Assembly (NCBI GenBank): GCA_022844345.1
Contig: JALHLU010000003.1
Span: 248,001 to 312,000, forward strand
Length of the DNA: 64,000 nucleotides
Origin: Hyphomonadaceae bacterium
GTDB taxonomy: Bacteria; Pseudomonadota; Alphaproteobacteria; Caulobacterales; Hyphomonadaceae
Direction of reading: 5' to 3'
Positions 53,975 to 63,274 of the stretch are shown here, piece by piece. A program made the position numbers and the translations under genes. The notes under the pieces are model-generated. The model was not told the DNA's origin and made no database searches. It saw only the letters and a list, made by a program, of their open reading frames with translations. Position 1 is the first letter of the stretch. Each line of letters starts with the position of its first letter.

Positions 53975-55117
53975 GTGAAATCCATACTGCTCGCTGGACT
54001 ATCGGCGCTCGCTCTCACTGCTTGCGCGACTGCAACAGCCCCCTCCTCAGTCCCGGCGGCGGCGCATCAGGCCACTCTCGCGGGCCCGGCCGCGTTCCGC
54101 ATCCTGTCGGCCGGGGACGTCACAGCCAGCCTCCCGAAGATGGGCGCAAGCGGCAACGTGAAAGCCTATGTCGGCGACTTCCTCACATGGATCATGGAGC
54201 CGGGCCATCTTGTCGAGCGCTCATCCCTGTTCATGTCCGGGGAGCCGCCGGAAATGCCCGAAGGCGTCGATTTCGAGTCGATCATCGGGGCGCTTGCGGA
54301 GGAAGGACATCCGGCCGCCCAGCTCATCCAGATGAGCGACACGCCGGACGGCCTTGTGGCGCTCGCCAACGATGGCAACGCCACAGCCAAGCTGGCCATC
54401 GAGATGAACAATATCTCGGTCGGCTCGCTGCAGCAGAAGGTCGACGCGCTCGCCTGGTTCCGGTCCGAGGCGCCAGCCAACAGGGACGCGGCCTTTGCGC
54501 TGGGGTCGGTCCTGCTGTCGCAGGCCGGCGGCGGCGACTGGATGAACATCGGCTTTGGCGCCGCGACGCCCGGCGAAGTACGCGAGGGCGCCGCCCTGCT
54601 CCTGAAGGCCGCAGAGGCTGCGCCAGTCGACATCATGCTGCAGATCGGCACGATGATGGGATCGCATGCGGGTGTTGATCCTCTGGTCGATGGCCATGCG
54701 CGGAAAATTCTTGAGCTTGTGGTTGCGGAAACCGACGCGGCGGCGCTGCCGGAAATGACCTGGAGCGACGATTTCAGCGAAGCGGAGATGGACGCTTACA
54801 TGGCGTACGAGGCGAAGCTGACGGAGCTCTCCTCGGCGGTGGAAGCGCGTATTGTCCTTGCGGGCATGCTGGCAAAGGGCCAGGGCGGCGCCGCCGACCT
54901 CGAGCGCGCCAAGGGCCTCTATCGCGAGGCGCTGACGGCGACGCAGGATTTCCGCGCCTACGAGGCGCTCGCCGGACTTGGAGTCGATGTCAGCGAGTAT
55001 GACGCCCTTTTCGCGCAGCCCGAGGGCGGTGACGATTGGTGGGATCTGGAGCCGGACGCCCCGGAAGGCGCGTGGGGCGAGCCCCCGGAGCTCGCGCCGC
55101 CGCCTCCGTCCAACTAG
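53975..55117 (+). CDS. Lipoprotein with Sel1/TPR-like repeats
   Basis: The product has 380 residues. A lipobox (LALTAC) follows a short signal peptide. The rest is helical, with repeat-like segments such as AQLIQMSDTPDGLVALANDGNATAKL, RDAAFALGSVLLSQAG, GAALLLKAAEAA and ERAKGLYREALTA. The tail is acidic and Pro-rich. GTG 53975 follows GGGGA at 8 bases; longer in-frame starts would put a basic stretch before the signal. It has no named family that I recognise and is probably separate from the flagellar operon. Confidence 0.7.
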   Translation: MKSILLAGLSALALTACATATAPSSVPAAAHQATLAGPAAFRILSAGDVTASLPKMGASGNVKAYVGDFLTWIMEPGHLVERSSLFMSGEPPEMPEGVDFESIIGALAEEGHPAAQLIQMSDTPDGLVALANDGNATAKLAIEMNNISVGSLQQKVDALAWFRSEAPANRDAAFALGSVLLSQAGGGDWMNIGFGAATPGEVREGAALLLKAAEAAPVDIMLQIGTMMGSHAGVDPLVDGHARKILELVVAETDAAALPEMTWSDDFSEAEMDAYMAYEAKLTELSSAVEARIVLAGMLAKGQGGAADLERAKGLYREALTATQDFRAYEALAGLGVDVSEYDALFAQPEGGDDWWDLEPDAPEGAWGEPPELAPPPPSN

Positions 55118-55312
55118 GCCCGTCGTCAAAAGTACTTCGAGATCATGGTAAAGGGTGATCGTGGGACGGTCGCGGGCCAGTCAAAACTCGGCTGTCGCTA
55201 GAATTCGTTGCATGGGGCCCAAGAACTGGCCCAGTTTTGCAATTGTACCCGCAGCGGTGCAGGGCTAATGTCTGTCGGCTGCTGGGGCGGCGTGTGGCGT
55301 GGGACCTGGAAA

Positions 55313-56356
55313 ATGCTTGAGATCGTCGCGATTGTCGGCGCGGTCCTTGTTGGACTGCTCCTCATCTTCCTCGTCTACAGGTCGGCGCGGACCTATGACG
55401 CGGGGGCGCACGCCACTTTCATCACCACCAAGGGCGGCGATTTCTATGGCGCCCTGCGCGCGCCGATGACGATCTGGGACCCGAGCATCAAGGTGCTGCG
55501 CGACAAGCACGCGCCCGACCTCAAGATCATGACGACAGACGTCAGTGGCGCCTATTTCGAGAAGTCGCTGGTCAATCGCCGGACGGGCGAGATCACCCTG
55601 CGCGTGCAGACCTGTGCGCCGCGCCCGTTCATGTCGACCACGACCGACAAGCGCCAGTTGCTGATCAAGCCGAAGGTCGCCTTCCACCTCGATATCGACC
55701 GCATCCAGATCCCGACCCAGATGGAATCGTTCGGCAGCATGCTGGCGACGCGGATCGAGAACCTGTTCGACAACGCCATGAGCGAATTCGAGGACCAGGA
55801 CGTCTTCAAGCACCAGCGCGAAATCGAGCAGCGCGTGCTGCGCGAGTTGCAGGACATCGAAGAACCGCAGGAGGGCGAGCGGCCTTCCGGCATGCCGCTG
55901 GGCATCAAGGTGTACGAAGCGATGTTCTCGTTCGAGCGGCCCGAGAAGCCGATCAACAAGGACCTCGCCAACGGCCCGATGGCCTACGACAACGAGCATC
56001 TCGACGACCTCGTCGACATGCTGGAAAAAGCGAACCCGGCGACGGTCGAAGTCCTGATGCGCATGCTGGAGCTGCAGACGAAGCAGAACATCGTGCAGAT
56101 GCTGTGCAAGTCCGGCGGTCTCGTCGCGTTCACCGCGTCGGAGCTTGGCCTGTCCGAGCGCACGGTGGAGCGCGCCCACAATGGCGCCAACATCATGAAG
56201 CCGGCAGAGGCGCCTGCGATTGCGGCGGCCCCTGCTCCGGCGGCGGCGGATTCGCCCGTGGCCAAGCCGGTTGATCCGGCAACGGCTTACTACAACCTTG
56301 GTGCGCCCAAGGGACAGCCGAAGGCGGCGGAAGCCCCGGCGGCCAAGGACTCCTGA
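55313..56356 (+). CDS. SPFH/band-7-like membrane protein
   Basis: This 347-residue protein opens with a membrane helix (about 1-22). A domain follows (TTDVSGAYFEKSLVNRRTGEITL, then KPKVAFHLDIDRIQIPTQ) with a region EFEDQDVFKHQREIEQRVLRELQDIEEPQ that is typical of SPFH/band-7 scaffolds. A helix-turn-helix-like SELGLSERTVERAHNG and a Pro/Ala-rich tail close it. ATG 55313 was chosen because TGGGA precedes it; 55268 is an alternative. The role is unknown. Confidence 0.68.
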   Translation: MLEIVAIVGAVLVGLLLIFLVYRSARTYDAGAHATFITTKGGDFYGALRAPMTIWDPSIKVLRDKHAPDLKIMTTDVSGAYFEKSLVNRRTGEITLRVQTCAPRPFMSTTTDKRQLLIKPKVAFHLDIDRIQIPTQMESFGSMLATRIENLFDNAMSEFEDQDVFKHQREIEQRVLRELQDIEEPQEGERPSGMPLGIKVYEAMFSFERPEKPINKDLANGPMAYDNEHLDDLVDMLEKANPATVEVLMRMLELQTKQNIVQMLCKSGGLVAFTASELGLSERTVERAHNGANIMKPAEAPAIAAAPAPAAADSPVAKPVDPATAYYNLGAPKGQPKAAEAPAAKDS

Positions 56357-56775
56357 GCGGATGACTTTCGGGATATGAGGCCGCTTTCAGGCCGGGTGAA
56401 ACCGCCTGGGATGCTGTCGTTCTGGCCTGTCCGAGAGGATGGAGGGCCGGGGACGCGGATGGCTCCGCAGGTTTAGTCCGTAGTCCGTGGTTCGTAGTCC
56501 GAAGAGCGGATCGCCCGCGTCCCCGCGAACAGGTTTCCCGGTTCGCATCGCCCCGCGCCGGCAGTGATCGGCTGCCCTCCTTGCGGAGCGATGGGAGCAT
56601 TATGCGCTCACTCAGGAGGGGGTGGGGTTTGGTTGCGCGTTTCCTACAGCAGGTTTCAGCCCAGGGCGCTGAAAGTGCTCGCGAAGATTCTTCAGCCGCC
56701 ACATTTCATCCGACCGAAGTGCGCGGCGCGCAGAGCCGGAGCTCTCATCTCCCGGCCCGGTGCTCAGACAATGGT
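56357..56775. other. Intergenic region with short tandem repeats
   Basis: These are 419 bp with no convincing gene. It holds four 7-base units (TAGTCCG, TAGTCCG, TGGTTCG, TAGTCCG) at 56474-56501 and CCCTCC/GGAGGG partners near 56577-56616. Small frames here show no ribosome site or typical codon use. Confidence 0.55.
56474..56501 (+). repeat. Four tandem 7-base units
   Basis: TAGTCCG is repeated four times, the third unit being TGGTTCG, over 28 bp. It is non-coding and stands between two genes that end here convergently. Confidence 0.8.
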
Positions 56776-58197
56776 CTACAGCAGCCTGCCCGGATTCATC
56801 CGGCCATCGGGATCGAGGGCGCGTTTGACGGCGCGCATCATGTCCATCTCGACCGGGGATTTGCGCCAGGCGAGTTCGTCGCGCTTCAAACGACCGATGC
56901 CGTGTTCGGCGGAGATCGAGCCGTTGAGGCTGGCGATCAGGTCGTGGATCGCTTTCGACATGGCGAGACCATCCTTGTCGACGAAGCGGTCCTGGTCTGC
57001 GCCCGGCGGCGGGGTGATGTTGAAGTGGATGTTGCCGTCGCCGACATGGCCGAAGGCGATGACATCGACGCCGGGCGTCATTGAGCGGGCAAGTTCGGCG
57101 CCGCGCTGCATGAATTCGGCGACGCGTGAGACAGGGACGGAAACATCGTGCTTCAGCGCCTTGCCATGCGCGCGTTCGGCCACGGCGATGTTTTCGCGGA
57201 TTTTCCAGACCATCGCCTTCTGCGCTTCGTTCTCGCAGATGACGGCGTCGGCCGCGACGCCCCTCTCGATCGCATCGCCCAACAGGGCTTCCATCATGTC
57301 GCGGGCGCCCTCCTCGCGCGGCAGGGACAGCTCCATCAGGATGCGCCAGGGGAGCGCGGTTGGCAGCGGGTCACGCGTATCGGGAATGTGTTTCAACACG
57401 AGTTCGAGGCCGAGCTTCGGCACGATCTCGAACCCGGTTACGGCGCCGCCTGAAGCCTGCTTCGCCAGCATCAGGAGTTCGACGGCCTTGGCGGGGCTTT
57501 CCACAGCGACCCAAGCCGTTTCCTTCACGGCGGGGCGCGGGAAGAGCTTCAGCGTGGCGGCGGTGACGATGCCCAGCGTGCCTTCGGCGCCAATGAAGAG
57601 CTGTTTCAGATCATAGCCGGTGTTGTCCTTGCGCAGACCGCGCAGGCCATTCCACACGCGGCCATCGGGCAGCACGGCTTCGATGCCGAGCACCAGGTCG
57701 CGCATCATGCCATAGCGCAGAACCTGCACGCCGCCGGCGTTGGTGGAGATCAAGCCGCCGATCATGGCGACGCCCTGCGCGCCGAGCGACAGCGGGAAGA
57801 GACGATCATGCTCGGCGGCGATGTCCTGCGCGCGCGTGAGGACGACGCCGGCCTCCAGCGTCATCGCGTCGTTGAGGACATCGACCTCGCGGACCTTGTT
57901 CATGCGTTTCAACGAGATCAGCACTTCGCCCTGGGGGACAGAGCCATTGACCATGCCGGAATTGCCGCCCTGCGGATTCACGGCGAGGCCGTATTCGGCG
58001 CACAGCGTCATCGCCTTGGAGACCTCTTCAGTCGAGGCAGGCTTGACCAGGACAGGCGTCGAGCCCTTCCAGCGGCCGCGCCAATCACTGATGTGGGGAT
58101 CGATCTCGTGAGCGTCGGTGGAGACGCCTTTCGGACCGAGGGCGTCAGTGAGCCGCGCCAGGAAGGCGGTAAAGCGGTCGCCGTGATCGTCGGCCAT
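56776..58197 (-). CDS. FAD-linked D-2-hydroxyacid oxidase/dehydrogenase
   Basis: This 473-residue VAO-type flavoprotein has a PCMH FAD domain (NPQGGNSGMVNGSVP, about 73-87; GGLISTNAGGVQVLRYGMMRD) and a C-terminal FAD-oxidase domain ending AFGHVGDGNIHFNI and SAEHGIGRLK. This is the GlcD/D-2-hydroxyglutarate-dehydrogenase group. The substrate is a 2-hydroxy acid, not specified. ATG 58197 follows AAGGA at 8 bases; 58206 is an alternative. Confidence 0.92.
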   Translation of the reverse strand: MADDHGDRFTAFLARLTDALGPKGVSTDAHEIDPHISDWRGRWKGSTPVLVKPASTEEVSKAMTLCAEYGLAVNPQGGNSGMVNGSVPQGEVLISLKRMNKVREVDVLNDAMTLEAGVVLTRAQDIAAEHDRLFPLSLGAQGVAMIGGLISTNAGGVQVLRYGMMRDLVLGIEAVLPDGRVWNGLRGLRKDNTGYDLKQLFIGAEGTLGIVTAATLKLFPRPAVKETAWVAVESPAKAVELLMLAKQASGGAVTGFEIVPKLGLELVLKHIPDTRDPLPTALPWRILMELSLPREEGARDMMEALLGDAIERGVAADAVICENEAQKAMVWKIRENIAVAERAHGKALKHDVSVPVSRVAEFMQRGAELARSMTPGVDVIAFGHVGDGNIHFNITPPPGADQDRFVDKDGLAMSKAIHDLIASLNGSISAEHGIGRLKRDELAWRKSPVEMDMMRAVKRALDPDGRMNPGRLL

Positions 58198-58274
58198 GGG
58201 GAGCATCCTTCTGGAGAGGATGTATAGCGCGCGCCGGGCGAGCCGCCAAACTGCCGGCTAATGCGCCGGGGGGC

Positions 58275-59099
58275 CTATTCCGCAGGCTTGCGCCGCACGA
58301 TCCAGTGCTGTTCCGGTTTGCCGCCGCAGACCGTGGTGCGCAGGACGTCGCGGCCAGCCTCGTTCACGACCTCGATGCACTCGGCGCGGCCGTTGGCGAA
58401 GGCGCCATCGGGCAGCATGACCCATTTCTGGGACATGATGTCGTGACATTCGCCCAGCTCCAGGCCACCGAACACATAGCCGCCGGACAGGCAGCTGCTC
58501 TTCAGGCGCATCTGGCCCAGCGCCTTCTCGTCGAAACTGATGAGCTGACCGTAGGAATCCGAACAGGGATAGAGCTCAAGCTGCGTGTCGTGGCCGAGGC
58601 ACATTCCGGGGAGGACGCTGGATTCCAGCGAGGCCTCGATCACGTTGGTGAAGTCGACATAGGTGGCGCGCCATTGGTGGGCGGCGCCCTGCTTCGGACA
58701 TTCGCCGGCGAAGATCGGCGTTCCCGAACGGCTGGCGGCGCCCAGCAGGGAGAGGCAACGGCCGGCGGCGCTGCGCAGTTCGCGTTCCTCGTTCATCGTC
58801 CAGGTCTGCTCGGGCGAGCCATCGCACGCCTCGGCGAAGACCGGCGGATAGTAGCCCGTGCCGCGCGGGACGAGACACGTGTCGCCCTGGCGGATCGGCC
58901 CGCCTTCCGGACCTGGCAGGATGAAGTTCTGGTGGCCTGCGCCGGTGCACGGCATGCTGATCGAGGCGCCGTCCGGGCCACCCAGCGTGAGGCACATGCC
59001 GGGCAGACGATCATGCTGGATCGTGAGGGGCCGAGTCTGTGCCGTGGCGGGCGCGGCCAGAAGGCCCGCTGCAAACAGAAGAAGCCCAGCCATGCGCAT
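58275..59099 (-). CDS. Secreted ricin-type beta-trefoil lectin-like protein
   Basis: The product has 274 residues. A signal peptide (cleavage ATA-QT near 21) is followed by repeats with QxW-type motifs (EQTWTM, HQWRA, QKWVM, EQHWIV) and paired cysteines (GMCLTLGG, CLSLLG, CLGHD, CLSGG, CIEVV). It probably binds sugars or glycans outside the cell. ATG 59099 follows AGGGG at 8 bases. Open codons further upstream to 59624 overlap the divergent SDR gene and are not real. Confidence 0.8.
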   Translation of the reverse strand: MRMAGLLLFAAGLLAAPATAQTRPLTIQHDRLPGMCLTLGGPDGASISMPCTGAGHQNFILPGPEGGPIRQGDTCLVPRGTGYYPPVFAEACDGSPEQTWTMNEERELRSAAGRCLSLLGAASRSGTPIFAGECPKQGAAHQWRATYVDFTNVIEASLESSVLPGMCLGHDTQLELYPCSDSYGQLISFDEKALGQMRLKSSCLSGGYVFGGLELGECHDIMSQKWVMLPDGAFANGRAECIEVVNEAGRDVLRTTVCGGKPEQHWIVRRKPAE

Positions 59100-59234
59100 G
59101 CAAGAAACCCCTGACGTCGGCGCCACTTCAACGCTTCCGCCAGTTCGCGCAAGGGCCTGTGGCTGTTCGATGGCGCAGACTTGACGATGCCGCGCCGGAG
59201 GGGTCCAACACGCTTTCGGCATCAGGAGACGCGC

Positions 59235-60008
59235 ATGGCCTACGCTCCCTTCAACCTCACCGGAAAAGTCGCGCTGGTGACAGGCGGCAACCGGGGCATC
59301 GGGTTTGGCTTTGCCGAAGCGCTGTCGCAGGCCGGGGCGAGCGTGGCGATCTGGGGATCGAACGAGGCCAACAACGCCGAAGCGGTGAAGAAGCTGGGCG
59401 GCAAGGCGAAAGCCTGGACCGTCAACGTCGCGGACGAACGCCAAGTGGCGGACGCGATGCTGGACGTGGCGAAGCATTTTGGGCGGATCGACTCGGTGTT
59501 CGCCAATGCGGGCATCGGCGGCGGGGCGAAGTCGTTCGCGGAGTTTCCGACCGACGTTTATCGCCGCGTGCTGTCGGTGAACCTTGATGGCGTGTTCTTC
59601 ACGCTGCGCGAGGCGGCCAAGCACATGGTGGATCGCGCGAAGGCGGGCGATCCGGGTGGATCACTGGTGGGCGTCGCGTCGCTGGCGGCGATCGAGGGCG
59701 CGGCGCGGAATGAGGCTTATGCTGCGACCAAGGGCGCGGTGGTTTCCATGATCAAATCTATCGCGGTGGAGCATGCGCGCTATGGCGTGCGGGCCAACTC
59801 GGTCCTGCCGGGCTGGATCGCGACTGACATGACACAGGGCGCGCAGGACAATGCGGCGTTCGCGGAGAAGGTCATCCCGCGCGTGCCGATGCGGCGCTGG
59901 GGCGAGCCGAAGGATTTTGGCGGCGTGGCGGTGTATCTCACGTCCGACGCATCGTCCTATCACTCGGGCGACTCGTTCGTGATCGACGGGGCGTATTCGA
60001 TTTTCTAG
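59235..60008 (+). CDS. Short-chain dehydrogenase/reductase
   Basis: The product has 257 residues. TGGNRGIGFGFA is the cofactor motif (about 16-27), with NAG near 92, and Ser, Tyr and Lys are in VASLAAIEGAARNEAYAATKGAV. The substrate is unknown. ATG 59235 follows AGGAG. It is followed by a small gene 17 bp later, then the MerR gene. Confidence 0.9.
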   Translation: MAYAPFNLTGKVALVTGGNRGIGFGFAEALSQAGASVAIWGSNEANNAEAVKKLGGKAKAWTVNVADERQVADAMLDVAKHFGRIDSVFANAGIGGGAKSFAEFPTDVYRRVLSVNLDGVFFTLREAAKHMVDRAKAGDPGGSLVGVASLAAIEGAARNEAYAATKGAVVSMIKSIAVEHARYGVRANSVLPGWIATDMTQGAQDNAAFAEKVIPRVPMRRWGEPKDFGGVAVYLTSDASSYHSGDSFVIDGAYSIF

Positions 60009-60025
60009 CGGGAGATTTCGCTGCC

Positions 60026-60367
60026 ATGGGCAAGCACAACTCCTACGGCTATGCCGATGGCGATGATCCGCACACGATCACTTTGACGCATGACGAGGTG
60101 CTGATCCTGTTCGAGTTCTTCGAGCGGCTTGAAGAGCGGAACGAGCTGCGCTTCGCACATCCGGCAGAGTGGAGCGCGTTGGGCCGCTTCACGGGGCAGC
60201 TTGATTCGATCCCGTGGGAATTGTTCGACAGCAAGTATGAGGCGCTGCTCGCGGCGGCGAGAACACGGCGTGCGCAAGGATTTGAGGGCCACGTTCCCGG
60301 CCTTGGCCATGTCGCGGTGCTTGAAGACGGCAGCGTGGTCGAAACGCCAGACCCCGACGGGGGCTGA
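60026..60367 (+). CDS. Small hypothetical protein
   Basis: This is a 113-residue acidic protein. A central helix-rich part (TITLTHDEVLILFEFFERLEERNELRF) precedes EWSALGRFTGQLDSIPWELFDSKYEALLAAA. The C-terminal part is short and polar. I recognise no family. GGGAGA precedes the start. It may be co-transcribed with the SDR gene. Confidence 0.68.
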   Translation: MGKHNSYGYADGDDPHTITLTHDEVLILFEFFERLEERNELRFAHPAEWSALGRFTGQLDSIPWELFDSKYEALLAAARTRRAQGFEGHVPGLGHVAVLEDGSVVETPDPDGG

Positions 60368-60387
60368 AAGTGACCATATTGACAGTT

Positions 60388-60416
60388 CATGTACTGACAC
60401 TAGCTGTCAGTACATG
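60388..60416. promoter_or_regulatory. 29-bp dyad overlapping the merR start codon
   Basis: CATGTACTGACA at 60388 and its exact reverse complement TGTCAGTACATG at 60405 enclose CTAGC. TTGACA at 60379-60384 lies just upstream. The dyad's last three bases are the merR ATG, so a regulator bound here would cover promoter and start. Confidence 0.7.
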
Positions 60417-60977
60417 GCTGACGATAATCGCTACACGGCAGAACAGCTTGCGGCGCTTGCCGGCGTGTCGCTGCGCACGGTGCGCTATTACGTGCAGGAA
60501 GAGCTGATCGACCGGCCGCTCGCGCGTGGACCCGGCGCGCATTTCACGGATCTGCACCTGCGGCAGCTGAAGCGTTGCAAGCTGTTGCAGGACTGGGGCT
60601 TCGATCTCGAAACGATCCGAGACAAGGCCGGTTCGTTCCAGTCGATCCTCGACGGCTTTTCGATCGATGCGAACTATTTCCGCGATGGCCCGGCGATACG
60701 ATCAATCTTCCAGGCGCTTGGTCACGAACCCGGAAGCGGCGCCATGACGCCGAAGCAGGCTGAAGCCGTAAGGGCCGCCGTGCAGAAGATGCGGAGAAAA
60801 TCAACAAAGCCCGTGCTGGAGACGAAATCCGCGAAGGAAGTGATTCCAATGGCGGACGGTATCGACCTCGTGGTCGATACCGCCGCTTACGATATCCCCT
60901 CGCCCAAGGCGCTGGTCGATATCGCCCTGCAGGTGCGCAAGGCGTTCGATTCGCTCAAGAAGGATGGCGAAGAGTAA
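60414..60977 (+). CDS. MerR family transcriptional regulator
   Basis: The product has 187 residues. The N-terminal winged helix YTAEQLAALAGVSLRTVRYYVQEELI is MerR type, followed by LRQLKRCKLLQDWGFDLETIRDKAG. The C-terminal part has no metal-binding Cys set, so the inducer is unknown. The start ATG 60414 lies within the 29-bp dyad and has no ribosome site, so leaderless translation is possible. It converges on the TonB receptor gene. Confidence 0.9.
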   Translation: MADDNRYTAEQLAALAGVSLRTVRYYVQEELIDRPLARGPGAHFTDLHLRQLKRCKLLQDWGFDLETIRDKAGSFQSILDGFSIDANYFRDGPAIRSIFQALGHEPGSGAMTPKQAEAVRAAVQKMRRKSTKPVLETKSAKEVIPMADGIDLVVDTAAYDIPSPKALVDIALQVRKAFDSLKKDGEE

Positions 60978-60981
60978 CTCG

Positions 60982-63123
60982 TCAGAACTCCGCGCGCAGG
61001 CCGAGGCGGAAGCTGCGGCCGGCGACGGGTGCAAGATCCTTCAGCGGCGACGCATGGTAGCGGACTTCCTCGTCCGTGAGGTTCACGCCCTCGACGATGA
61101 GATCGAGGTTGGGCGTCAGCATCCATGATGTGCGCAGGTCGATGACGGTAAAGGCGTCGGTCGGCAGTTCAAATGCCGCGATCCGATCCTGCTCGTCGGA
61201 CCAGCGGGCTTCGAGTCGCGCTGTGGCGAAGCCAGCATCCGCCGACAGGCCAAGCATGGCCGATGTGGGCGGGATGCGCGGAAGATCGCCGCCATCATCG
61301 AGTTCGCCGCGCACGACGTCGATCGCGCCGTCGATCTTCCATGCCGCGCCGAATGCATCACCGAAATCGTAGGCGGCCGTGAGTTCGGCGCCGGTAAAGG
61401 TGGCGTCGGCCTGCACGGCCTGGAAGACGGGGAGTTCATCTTCTTCCCCGCCCGTGGGGTTGAGATAGATGAAGCGGTCGAAGGCAAAGCTGTAGATGCT
61501 GGCGCCGATCTCGAGCGGACCGGATTCCCAGCGCGCGCTGGCCTCCAGGCTGATGCCGCGCTCGGTGTCGAGCGTGGAGTCACCCAGTTCGAACTGCGCC
61601 GTGGCAAGGTGGGGGCCGTTGGCGAACAGTTCGACATCGGTGGGCGCGCGTTCGGTGCTGTTGATGGTGGCGCCGAGGAACAGGTTTTCGGTGACGTGGC
61701 CGTGGACGCCGAAGGAGGCGTTCAGCGTGTCGAATTCGCGCTCGCCGGCAACCTCATTATCAACGCTGACGCGGTCGAAGCGGAGGCCGCCTTCGAGGCC
61801 CCATTCGTCCTGTTCCCATGTTTCGAAGATGAAGATGCCAGCCTGGTTGGTGACGGTAGGCGTGACAAAGGCTTCATCGCCCACGGCGCGGAAGTCGCGG
61901 CTGGAGGTCTGTACGCCAACGCTGCCCGCAAGGCCCATCCATTCGGCGTGCTGGGCTTCGATGCGAGCTTCATAGCCTTCATTGGTGAAGACTGTTCCGG
62001 GCTCGCCGGGGCCTTCGAATTCGGTGTGCTTGTAGTCAACGACGGACAGCGATCCGGTGACGCGCTCGAACGGTCCGTTGTCGAAGTTCCAGCCGCCGCG
62101 CACGTCGATGCGGGTCTGCTCCATGTCGATGAAGGGTTGTTCCGGGAGTTCGCCGACGGCGGCAACGCCGATATCGGTTACAGCAAAGGAAGCAAGCGCG
62201 GCTTCTTCCTCTTCTTCCTCGTGATGGTGGTGGCCGCCGACGATGCCGTACTTGCTTTCCTGGCGGCGCACGGCGACGCCGATGAAGCCATCTTCGCCCA
62301 CGAGCGACAGCCCACCGCTGATGGACTGGGATTCCACCCCGGAGTTCGGGAGCGTGCCGTAGGCTTCTTCTTCCTCTTCGTGTTCTTCGCCCCCCTCTTC
62401 CTCGAGGGCGCGCAGGCGGGCGGATTCGGCAAAGCCGGGGATTTCGATGTCGTCGCTCTCGCGACCGGTCCACGACAGCACGCCAACAAGAGGTCCGGAT
62501 GTCCCGGTGACACGCGCGGCGGCGGTCTTGCCTTCGTCCACTGTCGTGTAGCCGGCATAGGCGGATGCGCTGAACGGCGCATCCGGCGCTTCCTCGACGA
62601 TCAGCCCGTCGATGACGTTGACGACACCGCCAGCCGCGCCGCCGCCATAGGCCAGCGTGGCGGGCCCGCGCAGGATCTCGATGCGTTCGGCGCCGAGCGG
62701 ATCGCCGGTCACGGCGTGGTCGGGGCTGGCGGCAGAGGCATCGATGACGCCGATGCCGTTGGTGAGGACCTGGACACGTTCAGCGCCGAGGCCGCGGATG
62801 ACGGGGCGGCTGGCGCCGGGGCCGAAGGCGGTGGAGGAGATGCCCGGCAGGCCCTGCAGCGTGTCGCCGAGACCGCCAGAGAGACGGCCGACAATGTCGC
62901 CCTCGTCGAGAACGGTGGTCGAGGCGATGAGTTCATCGCTGGTGCGCGCCGGGCCAATGCCGGTGATGACGACCACATCACGGCCGGGATCATTGTCGCT
63001 GGCCGGCTGCTCAGGCGCGGATGTGGGATTTGGCGTCTGGGCGAATGCCGGCTGAGCCACCAGGGCTGCGGCGGCGACGCCAAACACAAGCCGGCGGCCA
63101 AAGCGGGTAGCTGCGATCATCAC
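60982..63123 (-). CDS. TonB-dependent receptor, ZnuD-like (probable zinc uptake)
   Basis: The product has 713 residues. A signal peptide is followed by a plug (GRDVVVITGIG, then GLPGISSTAFGPGASRPVIRGLGAERVQVLTNGIG) and a beta-barrel. Two His/Glu-rich loops (EEEGGEEHEEEEE, near 245, and GGHHHHEEEEEE, near 300) are of the kind that capture zinc in ZnuD. The barrel ends ...SFRLGLRAEF with the terminal Phe. Its upstream region has Zur-like dyads. Zinc is inferred, not proven. Confidence 0.85.
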   Translation of the reverse strand: MMIAATRFGRRLVFGVAAAALVAQPAFAQTPNPTSAPEQPASDNDPGRDVVVITGIGPARTSDELIASTTVLDEGDIVGRLSGGLGDTLQGLPGISSTAFGPGASRPVIRGLGAERVQVLTNGIGVIDASAASPDHAVTGDPLGAERIEILRGPATLAYGGGAAGGVVNVIDGLIVEEAPDAPFSASAYAGYTTVDEGKTAAARVTGTSGPLVGVLSWTGRESDDIEIPGFAESARLRALEEEGGEEHEEEEEAYGTLPNSGVESQSISGGLSLVGEDGFIGVAVRRQESKYGIVGGHHHHEEEEEEAALASFAVTDIGVAAVGELPEQPFIDMEQTRIDVRGGWNFDNGPFERVTGSLSVVDYKHTEFEGPGEPGTVFTNEGYEARIEAQHAEWMGLAGSVGVQTSSRDFRAVGDEAFVTPTVTNQAGIFIFETWEQDEWGLEGGLRFDRVSVDNEVAGEREFDTLNASFGVHGHVTENLFLGATINSTERAPTDVELFANGPHLATAQFELGDSTLDTERGISLEASARWESGPLEIGASIYSFAFDRFIYLNPTGGEEDELPVFQAVQADATFTGAELTAAYDFGDAFGAAWKIDGAIDVVRGELDDGGDLPRIPPTSAMLGLSADAGFATARLEARWSDEQDRIAAFELPTDAFTVIDLRTSWMLTPNLDLIVEGVNLTDEEVRYHASPLKDLAPVAGRSFRLGLRAEF

Positions 63124-63134
63124 GCCCTCTCGGT

Positions 63135-63165
63135 GTTACAGTGTATCACTATGGTATAATGTAAC
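63135..63165. promoter_or_regulatory. Zur-like dyad upstream of the TonB receptor
   Basis: GTTACA at 63135 and TGTAAC at 63160 form an inverted pair, with internal TGTATCAC and GGTATAAT that resemble GTTATA-type Zur half-sites. It is 12 bp before the receptor start on the leftward strand, so binding would block its transcription. Confidence 0.45.
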
Positions 63166-63274
63166 GTTCCGCAAGGTGCAAGGCCGTTGATAGCGTGCGG
63201 TACGCCCAACCGCTTGGCCCTGCCCGAGAGAGACAATTGCCGCTACGGTCAGGAGAAGCTCGCAAGGAATTCAC

